The notes under the pieces: generated by a model
Database searches by the model: none
What the model was told of the DNA's origin: nothing
Seen by the model: only the letters and a program-made list of their open reading frames with translations
In this document: positions 9,634-20,000 of the stretch, piece after piece
Numbering within the stretch: the stretch's first letter is position 1
Layout: each line of letters begins with the position of its first letter
Made by a program: the position numbers and the translations under genes
Source: Candidatus Kapaibacterium thiocyanatum
GTDB lineage: Bacteria; Bacteroidota; Ignavibacteria; Kapaibacteriales; Kapaibacteriaceae
Direction of reading: 5' to 3'
NCBI GenBank assembly: GCA_001899175.1
Contig: MKVH01000021.1
Coordinates: 186,001 to 250,000 of the forward strand
DNA: 64,000 nucleotides

Positions 9634-12600
9634 ATGAGAGTATATACTCTTTTCATGCTCTTTCTCTTGAGCATGAGTGGGGGGCTGTATGCCCAAGACG
9701 TTCCCCCAACACCTATTGTTGTTGGAGTCGGTTCTCCTGTGACTCAGCCACTCCTAGACGCAGTAATGGATACTGTGAGGCCCAAGGTCATTATCGGGTG
9801 GAATTGGGGCGCAGCACTTCGTCAAACAAATGTCGATCTGAACAGTAACGTTTGGCACATGCGAAGCCCGTTCAGTGCCACAAGTCGTGGTGGTGACCCA
9901 TACTACCGAAAGCCGTACAACGAGTTATTCAAAACCAGCTCCAGCATGCGTCTTATAGTTGCACCAAGCAGGATATACGACTCAGCGGCCATGGCCAATA
10001 TCATCCCATGGTACATTCCTCTATGGGTACGCGCTGGACAGCTTAACGAAGCGAATCGTGGTAGGTTAAACATGGATATGAGCGGGAACGATCCGCTCGC
10101 TCTTACCGAGTGTTTGGGAATCCGGTATCAGCCGGAGTATACGGTCGATACAGTAACATTTACCCCATTGGGGGGTGACCTGCAAGGGTCCGTCTTCGGT
10201 TTCAGGAACAAGACGCATGGTACAGTGTCGAGCCAACGATTTGCTCTGCAACAAACAGGGTTAGTCGGTACTCCGGTAGTGCTAAGCGGTTGTTGGCCCA
10301 ATACACGTATCGCCGAGTGGAATGAACTTGGGAATACTCGACAGACAGCACCGTTCAATGGGCGACGGATGTACGCGGCTATCAATATTCGCCGTACTGA
10401 TGTCGCTGATGTTACGGACAATGACGATGTGGTGCTGCGCCTACAGGTCCGGTATACACTTTGCGATGGTACGACAGGGTTCATCCGATTCGATTCACTA
10501 CCGAATCCCAATGGAGCTACCGGTGGGCGTATTGCTCTCCCCCTGCGTCTTGATGGCTCAGGGCGTGGTCAAGCATCGACACTGGTTAACAATATCTCAG
10601 GTGTACCATCGACACAAATGGTCATTACACGCCGTATGATCCCCCGTGGAAGCGACGCCACGAGAGATATTACGTTAATGGCTCACTTCATCCTGGACAA
10701 TGATCCATATGAGAATGGAGATACGCCTGGCTCTTTGCCGGCTGAAAACTTCAACAGCCTACGGTTGCTGACAAATACCTATCTCGACGCTGATTGTAAT
10801 GCCGATAATGCAGGCCTCATCCGAGAGCTGAACGTCGAAGTTATCTACGCGGGCAACTCGGACGTCGCCATCGACTGGGTACAGTTGGCGTCGGATAACG
10901 GTACTCGACTACTGCAAGGATATTATGACATAGTAGCGCGACAAGCGTGCGCCGATATCCTCCAAGATTTCCGCGAATACAATGACTCGGCTCAGAAATC
11001 TTTGCGTATCTACCGCTGGTTCAACCGTGACGAGGGAAAAGAAGCATACTGGGAAGGGATGCGCTATTTCCATCAACTCTTCTGGCAGAAGACTGTGACG
11101 GAACGGAACATGGGACGAGAGTTCACACGCTATAACTATCACGTCGGTGCAGACCTCACTTGGCAGGGGTATACCCCGGTATTCAACACCAGAACAATCG
11201 TGCCGTACTATCGCAACGGTTTCATGAATGATGCAGTCGCGAACAATACCGGGAATATGCCCGCGCTTAACACAAGGCGATCTGAGTACCTCATGAATGA
11301 ATGGGGCATGCAATCACCGGAAGGAGTTACGCCTATCAACTACGATCTCCGATGGGGTTTACATCCATCGTCGACGTCCTCGATACTTCCCGCCGATACC
11401 ATTAGCGGTATGAACGTACTGTATCCCAAAATTGATTTCGTGAAGGGAGCACAATTTTCATCTGGCGGGCTCCAGCAGAAGTACGAAACCGACCGCTATC
11501 AAATGAAGGAGAAATCAGATTTTCTCTTCGATGACCTACGCCCATGGGTTGGTAATGCTTGGCTGCATTCCGATTGGTCGGCAGGTGATGACAACGCTAT
11601 TCCCGCGCAACACTTCAACGAGTGGCGCGTGCTTTCAGGAGAAGAAGCTCGGCTGCTCGTCAATAGCCAAATTATTCTTGGATCGAAAGGGATCTTCCTC
11701 TACTGGGGTGCCTCGATGGATAGCATCACGACACCATCGCAGTACAACAGAGACAATGGCCTTGCAAAGGACATCGGAATATGTGCGAACATCATCCAGC
11801 CCAATTGGTTCATTGTGGGTTTCCGTGATACGTCGACGGCCAGCGCAATGAGTACGTATATGCACAATTTATCATTCAACTCTGAGGAGGCAGGCGGAGA
11901 CTATCTCATTCAGCGTTTTCAACCGGGTACTACTAATCTCGCCTATGGCTACAGATTCGGATTAAGAGAAGCGATCGACGGATGGCTACCGACGACTCCA
12001 CCCACACCGGCGAATCGTCTTGCTACCGTCAGCACAAGGCTTGGCCTTGCATCGAATGATGGTGTCTATGTCGGCACGCGGAGTATCCGAATGGTGACGA
12101 AAGAAATCACGGACGTACTGTGGAGAGGGCAAGACACGCTACAGAATTTGCGCCTGCGCGGATGGTACTCAAAGGGATTCCGCGAATGGTTCGTTGGTGA
12201 TTCGGCCAAGTACGCAACCGCCTTCGGAACCAATAAGCCGCTTCTCAAAACGCGGCATCTCTACCGTGACGGCACGAACCTGGCCACGACGCCGAAGACC
12301 TACGAGGCATTCGACAGTTCTTTTGTTGAGGCGACGGTTCTTCAGTATGGAACTTCGTCCATGCAAAGCCGTTTCGTTGTCGGCATCCTCAACCGGCGCT
12401 GTGATCCGTTTGACTATACTGATGCATCAAGCGCAAACTATCAGTCCTATGCGGAATGGGAAACAGCGCTACGGGCAGTCTCTTCTGGCTCTCGTCCCAC
12501 CGCTCGATACCGCCAGCGCGGCGCTCGTGAAGTCGTCCTGCCCTTCAACTTCAAGCACAGCGACGGGAAGTATCGGCTGCTGCGTGTCGTCGAGTACGGG

Positions 12601-15279
12601 GCTACCGCTGATCCGGCCGTGGCCCGGACGAAGATCGATACAATCATTGGGCAGGATAAATCGCTTTCCGTCATGTTTCTGCCAGGCGAAGGAAAGATGT
12701 TCCATGTCCAGGTGCTGAGTTCCGAGAATAGCATGTCGACTTCGGGTACCGGGTACCTTGATCATTCCAATCAACGGAAACTGGTGGCATTTCCTGTCAT
12801 GCACAGCGCTACGACGCGTACCGCCAATGTGACGCCACACGGTCCCGCCGACGGAGGAAGACTCGCCTCGTGGACACGATATGTCGCCGGGGATTCCATG
12901 CGCTATCACGTTGTGTATCATCGCCGCGATCAGGACAATGTCATGCGTGTCTACTACCGCCGCAGTGACCCCATGCTCTATGACCGCTCGGACAGCTTCC
13001 CGTCGTCGCTATTGACCTACCCCCATATTACGTGGGAAGCTCCTATCGATCTTACTCAGCAGATCTCCATCCGGAATGAGTTCGGCGATTCGATCGCTTC
13101 CGCCGGTGATTGCGGTTTCCCGTCCATCGTCGTACGGCCAGATGTTGATGGATCGACTGGTGTAACGTGGCCGAATGCCACGTCGCCTCTTCGCAGGATG
13201 AATATGGTCTATGTGGTATTCACCTGTAAGGAATGTCCAAGCGGTGTCTGGAACGTGAGTGTCAACCACATCAAATTCCCGGCTGATATTCCAGCTGCAC
13301 AGCAAGCTCTTGCCGTCACGAGTCCCGGGGCTTTTCGTCTCGACATGTTCCCGACGACAGCAACCGCGCCGCCCCATCTGGATTCGATCATGTACAAATG
13401 GGGTACGCCGACCATCAACGCTTCAACGAGGGGTAACTTCATCGCATGGTCACACCCGTTCCTTGGCATTCGTGCCGCGTTCCTGTATCCGTATGAAGAC
13501 GCACTTCCGGTTGCACCCATGCCCGCTCGTGCCATCGATAACATCAGGCTTCGTACTACCGCCGGATACGAAACGGCCGCCCACCCAAGCCTGAACACGT
13601 ATTCACGGCTGAACCTTGGCGAGATAGACGCCGGGCTCGTATGGCAGGAAGGGCCGTCGACGGAGTATGGCAGATCCATCGCCTATACCCGTCTCTTTGC
13701 CGACGCCAATGGCAATACCACACACCATATCGCAACGAACATCCCGTGGATGTCGTGGCTTGAACAATGGGGAGGATGGGTCGGTGCCAACCGCCAGATT
13801 CTGGAAATCGGTGGCAATGGCCAGCAACCTCCGTTGCCTGTGGGTACGAATGAGTTCAGTCGTAACATGCGCTATCCGATGATCTTCCGGAATCTGTCGG
13901 ACTATGACATCACGAATGCGAACATGCGGTATACCGAAGGTCTCGTATCGCAGAAAGCCGAACGGATCTTCTGGGAGACGCTCGCCGATTACCGTACGTT
14001 CAACGGTACGACCTACGTACCTGTGGCCAGCACATGGGAGATAGCCCGCCGTGCCATCGACATCAACGACTACGGTTCCCATGACTCGACACAGTATCCG
14101 ATGCTGTGGGGTAAGGGGCCGTATCTGATCTGGAGCGATACCAGGCACCTCAACTCTCCGAACGTCGCTCAGGGCGAGCAACTGACGGAGAATGCCGGTG
14201 TTCCCAACCCGACCGGCCCGTGGTATCAGGATTCGGTCAATACCGTCAACTTCACGGGCAGTAATGCGGGTGGTGGACGTGACATCTACCACCTGACGTA
14301 TGGGTTTTCGTACTACGGCGCGAACGTGAACCACACACTGGCAGGCTATTCCGACATCAAGAAACTGACGGCCCAGGGATACTATCCGCAGCTCGCGGCA
14401 CGGTTTTCGTCGGCAGAGCACCCCGGTTGGCATCGTAACCGCCGTATCTATGAATCCTGGCCAGGTGTTCGCAATGGCTTCCCGAACTACCTTGCGTCGC
14501 CTGTCATCAAGGTGAATCACGAGCAGTTCTACAAGGAAGGGTCCGGCGATGAAGAACGTATCGTCGAATTCACGGGCTACCGTGATGGGTATGGCCGTAC
14601 GTGGTCAGTCGGCGGAATCAGGTTCGCCGAAGGTGATACGGCCTTGTCCATGTACAATGTGAGTGGTGACAACCGATTCATGAGCGGGGAAGTTGCCGTA
14701 CCTGCCGTCAGCAACCTGTTCGTAAACAGTCGTATCGAACCGGGCACGGAGGGTGCTCGTCTCACGATCCGTCGCGCTTCCGACGGTGCCGTCCTGAACG
14801 TACCGTTGGGTGTGGCCGAAGGCGAAGGGTTGACCCAGGAGCACCAATGGTCCCTTGTCAGCGATGCCACCGAACGGTATACGTTCTCGCTGGAAACGGA
14901 CCAGAACGCGGCGCAGGAACTGACGCCTGTGTCCGACATCGGCATCCTGACCACGCAGCCGGTGCTCCAGCGCCGTGCGTCGCAGGGACTCATCGACCTC
15001 CGGGCCATGAAGATCGCGGCTTCGGACGAAGCACGCCTCGACGTCTATCCGACTCCGGCGTCAGATCATGTGACGGTCGTCATGACCGGGAAGATGGACA
15101 TGAGCGGCGCGGTGTCGTACTCCGTAACCGATCTCACGGGACGGAGTGTCCTCTCCGGTACGGTAGACTCGCCGGGCGTATGGCATCTCGACATCAGTGG
15201 TCTTCTGAACGGTGCTTACCAGTTACATGTGAAGAACAGCACTCATCATATGATGACGCGGTTTGTCGTCGCCAGATAG
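9634..15279 (+). CDS. Giant secreted protein with T9SS sorting domain (cassette 1)
   Basis: 1,881 residues. ATG at 9634 begins a clear signal peptide (MRVYTLFMLFLLSMSGGLYAQ). The protein is homologous along its length to 17036-22615: shared blocks include LSGEEARLLVN followed by LGSKGIFLYWG, MRYHVVYHRRD, a DCGFPSIVVR segment and an IAYTRLF segment. The pattern RIYRWFNRDEG early on and GSKGIFLYW later hints at a TIM-barrel, glycosidase-like fold, but I see no firm catalytic signature. The C-terminus LDVYPTPASDHVTVVMTGK ... LLNGAYQLHVKN is a classic type A sorting domain, so the protein should be exported and anchored or released at the surface. Base composition shifts sharply along the gene: 43% GC in 9901-9960 against 70% in 14941-15000. 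Confidence 0.8.
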   Translation: MRVYTLFMLFLLSMSGGLYAQDVPPTPIVVGVGSPVTQPLLDAVMDTVRPKVIIGWNWGAALRQTNVDLNSNVWHMRSPFSATSRGGDPYYRKPYNELFKTSSSMRLIVAPSRIYDSAAMANIIPWYIPLWVRAGQLNEANRGRLNMDMSGNDPLALTECLGIRYQPEYTVDTVTFTPLGGDLQGSVFGFRNKTHGTVSSQRFALQQTGLVGTPVVLSGCWPNTRIAEWNELGNTRQTAPFNGRRMYAAINIRRTDVADVTDNDDVVLRLQVRYTLCDGTTGFIRFDSLPNPNGATGGRIALPLRLDGSGRGQASTLVNNISGVPSTQMVITRRMIPRGSDATRDITLMAHFILDNDPYENGDTPGSLPAENFNSLRLLTNTYLDADCNADNAGLIRELNVEVIYAGNSDVAIDWVQLASDNGTRLLQGYYDIVARQACADILQDFREYNDSAQKSLRIYRWFNRDEGKEAYWEGMRYFHQLFWQKTVTERNMGREFTRYNYHVGADLTWQGYTPVFNTRTIVPYYRNGFMNDAVANNTGNMPALNTRRSEYLMNEWGMQSPEGVTPINYDLRWGLHPSSTSSILPADTISGMNVLYPKIDFVKGAQFSSGGLQQKYETDRYQMKEKSDFLFDDLRPWVGNAWLHSDWSAGDDNAIPAQHFNEWRVLSGEEARLLVNSQIILGSKGIFLYWGASMDSITTPSQYNRDNGLAKDIGICANIIQPNWFIVGFRDTSTASAMSTYMHNLSFNSEEAGGDYLIQRFQPGTTNLAYGYRFGLREAIDGWLPTTPPTPANRLATVSTRLGLASNDGVYVGTRSIRMVTKEITDVLWRGQDTLQNLRLRGWYSKGFREWFVGDSAKYATAFGTNKPLLKTRHLYRDGTNLATTPKTYEAFDSSFVEATVLQYGTSSMQSRFVVGILNRRCDPFDYTDASSANYQSYAEWETALRAVSSGSRPTARYRQRGAREVVLPFNFKHSDGKYRLLRVVEYGATADPAVARTKIDTIIGQDKSLSVMFLPGEGKMFHVQVLSSENSMSTSGTGYLDHSNQRKLVAFPVMHSATTRTANVTPHGPADGGRLASWTRYVAGDSMRYHVVYHRRDQDNVMRVYYRRSDPMLYDRSDSFPSSLLTYPHITWEAPIDLTQQISIRNEFGDSIASAGDCGFPSIVVRPDVDGSTGVTWPNATSPLRRMNMVYVVFTCKECPSGVWNVSVNHIKFPADIPAAQQALAVTSPGAFRLDMFPTTATAPPHLDSIMYKWGTPTINASTRGNFIAWSHPFLGIRAAFLYPYEDALPVAPMPARAIDNIRLRTTAGYETAAHPSLNTYSRLNLGEIDAGLVWQEGPSTEYGRSIAYTRLFADANGNTTHHIATNIPWMSWLEQWGGWVGANRQILEIGGNGQQPPLPVGTNEFSRNMRYPMIFRNLSDYDITNANMRYTEGLVSQKAERIFWETLADYRTFNGTTYVPVASTWEIARRAIDINDYGSHDSTQYPMLWGKGPYLIWSDTRHLNSPNVAQGEQLTENAGVPNPTGPWYQDSVNTVNFTGSNAGGGRDIYHLTYGFSYYGANVNHTLAGYSDIKKLTAQGYYPQLAARFSSAEHPGWHRNRRIYESWPGVRNGFPNYLASPVIKVNHEQFYKEGSGDEERIVEFTGYRDGYGRTWSVGGIRFAEGDTALSMYNVSGDNRFMSGEVAVPAVSNLFVNSRIEPGTEGARLTIRRASDGAVLNVPLGVAEGEGLTQEHQWSLVSDATERYTFSLETDQNAAQELTPVSDIGILTTQPVLQRRASQGLIDLRAMKIAASDEARLDVYPTPASDHVTVVMTGKMDMSGAVSYSVTDLTGRSVLSGTVDSPGVWHLDISGLLNGAYQLHVKNSTHHMMTRFVVAR

Positions 15280-15297
15280 GAGTTGCAGGTTGTATCA

Positions 15298-15338
15298 GTT
15301 CGGACATCCACACGGACAGTCCCTGTGGGTGTCCGAAC
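15298..15338 (+). terminator. Long hairpin after the cassette 1 giant gene
   Basis: GTTCGGACA plus CCACA pairs with TGTGG plus TGTCCGAAC, giving about 15 base pairs with one U-G wobble around an 11-base loop. It begins 18 bases after the stop codon. There is no T-tract, so it may be a factor-dependent terminator or a transcript 3' end stabiliser. Confidence 0.55.
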
Positions 15339-15383
15339 TTCGTCAGATCAATATCTGCTGTAAAGAAGGACAAGACAAAGTCT

Positions 15384-15391
15384 TACGTTTG
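15384..15391 (+). promoter_or_regulatory. -7 element of the orphan leader (TACGTTTG)
   Basis: TACGTTTG matches TAnnTTTG. It starts exactly 23 bases before the ATG at 15407, the same distance as the element before the next gene. No clear -33 box is present. Confidence 0.45.
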
Positions 15392-15406
15392 AAGAGAAGG
15401 CACATT

Positions 15407-15493
15407 ATGCGCCCATTCGTCGGAACTATGTTGGCCATTGGCACAGCATTAGGTTCAATGGCAATTCCACACACGGGATCTGCCCAGGCTTGA
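15407..15493 (+). CDS. Orphan signal-peptide ORF (28 aa), duplicate of the next gene's leader
   Basis: ATG at 15407 with AGAAGG six bases upstream opens 28 codons, MRPFVGTMLAIGTALGSM then AIPHTGSAQA, and stops with TGA. It duplicates the signal peptide of the gene at 15554 (MHSFAQTMLAIGTALCSM), including an Ala-X-Ala-like cleavage end. The matching ribosome site and -7 element indicate that the whole promoter-leader unit was copied. It could be a remnant of a lost paralogue, a leader peptide, or a start of a gene truncated by an early stop. A freely expressed signal peptide with no cargo is possible but unproven. Confidence 0.55.
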   Translation: MRPFVGTMLAIGTALGSMAIPHTGSAQA

Positions 15494-15530
15494 GTCATTC
15501 GATTGGTGGCGATACAACAATACACCACCG

Positions 15531-15538
15531 TACATTTG
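15531..15538 (+). promoter_or_regulatory. -7 element of cassette 2 (TACATTTG)
   Basis: TACATTTG fits TAnnTTTG and starts 23 bases before the ATG at 15554. The nearest TTG upstream (15503) is too far for standard spacing, so promoter strength is uncertain. Confidence 0.45.
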
Positions 15539-15553
15539 CACAGGAGGTACATC

Positions 15554-17029
15554 ATGCATTCGTTTGCCCAAACCATGCTGGCCATTGGCACAGCGCTTTG
15601 TTCCATGGCTGTTCCACAAACTGGACTGGCCCAGGCCGTGCCCTTCGACACATCCAGAACCGTCGAGCTCAAGGAAGCCTTCCGGTATGAGATGGGAACA
15701 ACGGTATCGAGCCCTTCCTACCTTACAGACTGGTGCGGTGAGCCCGGCCTCAATGTCGTCACCTTCGCTACCGGTAGTCCGCGTAGGGCGCTGACATGGA
15801 GAACTCTTCCGCAGCTTGACACCCATTCATTGTCCGGATGGATCGGAACAACTGGGCACTTTTCCATCGTTCCTCTGGACTACGATGGTGTTCCACCTAG
15901 CGAGTACATCACAGGGCGGGGAGCTGTTCTGTCGGTCGTGCCATCGACCGATGCGGAAAAGCAGTTCAGACCTATTGATACCATCGGCTGTGTCGGTAGT
16001 GAGCGGACATTGGTGGACGTCGACGGAGATGGACGGCTGGACGTGGTGACGAAGACCGTGAGCGCCACAACCTGGTATACGGTGGTTCTCTCGGGCCCTG
16101 ACCGTGGCAAGGGCTGCGCTCGTACCATTTCATTCCCTGCCGGACCATACATGAACTCGCCCCTTCGGATGCTGCGGTGTGCCGACGGCAAGCTTCGTAT
16201 CGTTGGTACGGGAAAGAGCGGGAATTACACTGGCGTATACCTCCTGGATGTTGGCGTCGTACGCAGCGGAGAGACGTATGACATCTCCTATTCCGTCGCC
16301 GATTCGTTGACGGCCCACAACTTCCCGTCGGATCAGGCGTGGGTGGCAATCCCGCTTGTCGCCGTCGACGACCAACGTGCCGGCAAACAGTATGCCGCCT
16401 TCTATTGGGAGGCAGGATATTTCAAGGCTGTGAAAGCAGCTGCTGTCTACGACATTTCTGCGGGAGTACTCACTGAGCAGCAGTACAATACCGACTCCGT
16501 AATGCAAGTTGGTCCGCAATCGTTCGACAATACGTTCGACGATGGTCCCGCCGTCGTCGCCTACTTCGCCAAGGGAAAGCACTACTTCGCCCGTATCACC
16601 GACCTGTTCCGGCCATTCGCCAGTATTGTCGCCGAGTTGGGTATTGGCCCCAAGCTCTTCATCGATGACCAGACCGGCGACGGACGGCGCGATCTTCTCG
16701 TAACGTCGGGACAATTGGATCCGGGCAGGGTCACGGTCTTCGACTTCGACTATACGCGGACGGATGTCCACGAACCCATGCGGGCGGAAGCGCCGTGGGC
16801 ACAGCTCGATGGCCGTGTTCTTCGTCTGATGCTGGACCACCCGGCGCCTGTCAGTATCGACGCCGTGGATATGAAAGGGTCGTCCAGAACCATCCTTTCG
16901 TCACAGACTGATGCGACCGGCCCCATGACGTACGATCTGACGAGCGTTCTTTCACCGTTGCCTGCGGGTCCGTATCTCTTGCAGATCAAGGCTGGCTCCC
17001 GCACCACCACCATCAAGTACATCCGGTAG
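15554..17029 (+). CDS. Secreted FG-GAP/VCBS-like protein with T9SS sorting domain (cassette 2, short partner)
   Basis: 491 residues. The start at 15554 is fixed by a perfect AGGAGG at 15542-15547, six bases upstream, and by the signal peptide MHSFAQTMLAIGTALCSMAV; the open frame extending back to 15503 is not used. The DVDGDGRLDVV and DQTGDGRRDLLV loops and overall plan match the short proteins at 6441 and 62380, though with lower similarity. The C-terminal region (LRLMLDHPAPVSIDAVDMKG ... GPYLLQIKAGSRTTTIKYIR) is a type IX sorting domain. Its stop is six bases before the giant gene, so the two are almost certainly one transcript. Confidence 0.8.
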   Translation: MHSFAQTMLAIGTALCSMAVPQTGLAQAVPFDTSRTVELKEAFRYEMGTTVSSPSYLTDWCGEPGLNVVTFATGSPRRALTWRTLPQLDTHSLSGWIGTTGHFSIVPLDYDGVPPSEYITGRGAVLSVVPSTDAEKQFRPIDTIGCVGSERTLVDVDGDGRLDVVTKTVSATTWYTVVLSGPDRGKGCARTISFPAGPYMNSPLRMLRCADGKLRIVGTGKSGNYTGVYLLDVGVVRSGETYDISYSVADSLTAHNFPSDQAWVAIPLVAVDDQRAGKQYAAFYWEAGYFKAVKAAAVYDISAGVLTEQQYNTDSVMQVGPQSFDNTFDDGPAVVAYFAKGKHYFARITDLFRPFASIVAELGIGPKLFIDDQTGDGRRDLLVTSGQLDPGRVTVFDFDYTRTDVHEPMRAEAPWAQLDGRVLRLMLDHPAPVSIDAVDMKGSSRTILSSQTDATGPMTYDLTSVLSPLPAGPYLLQIKAGSRTTTIKYIR

Positions 17030-17035
17030 GAACCA

Positions 17036-20000
17036 ATGAAACACTTCATTTGTGCCGTCAGTATTTTACTGGCGGCAGGCTACGCCATTGTCAACGCGCA
17101 GAATACGGTCATACCAACACCCCTGCATACGCGGTTCTCGGTCCCGGGCCCTGGGGACGATCCTCTCCGGGCCTACCTCACGTATATGACCTCGACATCG
17201 ACGTTCGCCCGAACCATCGACGAATTCCTCCTTGGGCATCAGTGGGGGGCGGGGCGGTTCATGAAGGTGAACGGCGCCCTGTCAGCCAACTTCACGAACG
17301 AGCATTGGAGTTATGGCACGAACTGGGCCGCGCTGCGAAGGCTCGACACGACACGGCCGAACTACCTCGGGTGGTCACTGAGTGCCTGGGGAGACGGTGA
17401 GAACGAGGCGCCGAAAGTCCGCTTCACGCAGCCGTGGATCGGAGTCCGCTACGAACCGGCGGAGAATTCGGGATCAACCCCAACGTGGACCCCGCGTGAT
17501 GCCGCATCATGGCCCTGGTCGTTCAGTGTGCGGCAGTATGGATCCGTCATCAACACTACAGGCGATCCGAACTATCGCCGGTTCGTCCTGGATACGGCCC
17601 TCATCAGCGGTACCATGCCGGCTATGGTTCTCGACAAATGCGAGCCACGGACACAGCTCCATGTCATCAACAAGCATTTCGTAGCGGAGAATACTGGATC
17701 GACATCCAGCTATCAATATGAGGAGACCGTCGATGGGCGCAACATGTATCTCGTCATCAATCTTCGGCGACTGAGTAGTACAGAGAACACGATGGATGAC
17801 ACGCCGGTGCTGAAACTGCAAGTCCAGGGCATCCGGAATCGTGCCACTGATCCGGGAGATCGTGCGCCGGTCTATTTCAACTTCACGAAGCAGCCGGAGT
17901 CCACGGGTACGTCCATTACCACCCTTGCCGACAGTCGCGGCAAGGTGCTGGATATGGAACCCGTCACCGGTGACATTAATGAAATCATCATCACGCAGCG
18001 CCAGCTTCCTGCGGGAAGCGACCGCGATATCACCATCGTCGCCGAGTTCCGCACGGATGGGATCATTGATCCTGTTAGTGGCAATCCCGTTGTTGGAATC
18101 TTGAAACACAAAGTCCTGGCACCCTATAACGATGACGGTCGCTACAACCATCTCATCGATACCGTGACGCCGCAGGTGCGGTTCTACGATAATGTCTCGG
18201 TCGCTATCCAAAGCGTTTCCCTTGTCACTCCCACGACCTTCAGTGCCATCACGGGTGCGTGGGATGGTGATTTCGCTACAGCCTTCGGTGGCGAGGTCAA
18301 GAAGATCCGCGACTGTCTGGCCGATTTCGCCACCTTCTCACAGCAGAAACTGAGGGTCGCCCACTTCTATACACGCGACGAATTCGACCATCAGGAAGCG
18401 CTCGGCATGGTCTACCGTGGCCATCTCCTCGACGGTCTCCTGTCCTCCGAAACCGGCTATGCCGGCGAACGGTTCGATGGCTACTATCTGACGAACGACT
18501 TCGGCAGGCAGCTCTTCCATATTCTCCCGTTCCGGCAGAAGTGGACCTCGGGCCTTGGCATGCCCGAGAGGTTTACCGCCTCGCCAGCTCTCGCCTTCAC
18601 GAAGTGGTATTGGGAGAATGACGATCTCATTACACTTGATGCTCCAGACCCGTACCCTTCACTGAAGATCAAGGCAGGGTATCGTCGTGGAGCGGACAAT
18701 ATTGCGACGGCCTTGCCCTACAATGCCCAGTATGAATCGATGATCGCTACCAAGTACTCTGGTACGTTCGGCAGCGTCGTATCGATGAATCCTCCCTTGT
18801 CCTCGACCTATCAGCGCGATTCCGTCTATCAGTATGCTCTGAACTCCGATGTCGGACCGCTTGGAGCGCACGAGGCCGGGATCTTCGAGCTCATGAAGCA
18901 AACTGGAGGTACACTGTTTACGAGCCGAATTCCCTGGCTTGCGAACTTCTTCTACCATCTTGATCCTTCCTACAAGAAGACGCCTACTGGCAAAAAGCTC
19001 GTCAAGTTCGAGAAGTTCCGCCCTCTCACCGGAGAGGAAGTGCGCCTGCAGATCGGTGCTTGCCTGGCCTTTGGCGCCAAGGGTCTCATCTACGACAAGT
19101 TCTTTGGAGAAGAGTATGCATTTCCCGATCCGGCATCGGTGCCGAATGACACGGAGGTTGGGTATCAGGCGCTCTGGCCAGGTCTTGTGACGACCATCGA
19201 CAAGGTCACGGATTGGGATACGCGTCCCTCGGCGACGTATGCGAATATTCTGGCGAAAGACTCCCTCGGTTCCGACTTCATCGTCGCGGGAGATGCCATG
19301 AAGATGGATCAGTGGGTAAATATGGCTGCTCTTGCCGATTCGATGGCTCTCGGCGCCAGCCAGACGGGTACGGCTGCCGACCGCATCTATCTTGGCCGGA
19401 AGTCCGCGCGTCTTGAAGTCAAGAAATGGCATGATCTCATCATGGATTCTACGACGAAGTCCCTCATCTACAAGATGCATCCCCTGGCATGGATCGGCAA
19501 GGGATACAAAACGCTGATGAACGGTACCATGTCTCACATGACGAACTGGATCGACACATCCGCGTTCGCGATGTACAAGTGGACGAAGACACCGAAGTCG
19601 GCAGCGCACTATACGATGGTCTCCGAACCGGCGGGCGAGCGATTCTTCGACGTCGTCATTCTCGATACGCTCACCGGTGCGCCGGGAGATGGTGAGACCG
19701 TTATCGCTGTAACGAATCGGCGTACGGCACCGTTCCTCATCGATGACGCTCTTTCGGATTCCGTGCGATTCCGTACGACACAGGAATTTGATCAGCTTCT
19801 GACAGGGTCTCCTCAGCTCCGCTATCGGCAGATTGGAGCGCGCAGGCTTATGCTTCCTCTCGATTATCAGTTCAATCCCGGTACGCCGAGCCTTCTGCAT
19901 GTCCGGGAGGTTACACTCGACAATGCGAACAGGCTCGATACAGTCACGGGGACAACGGCGAAACTCGCCATCGATCTTCGTCCAGGTGAAACGAGGTTCT

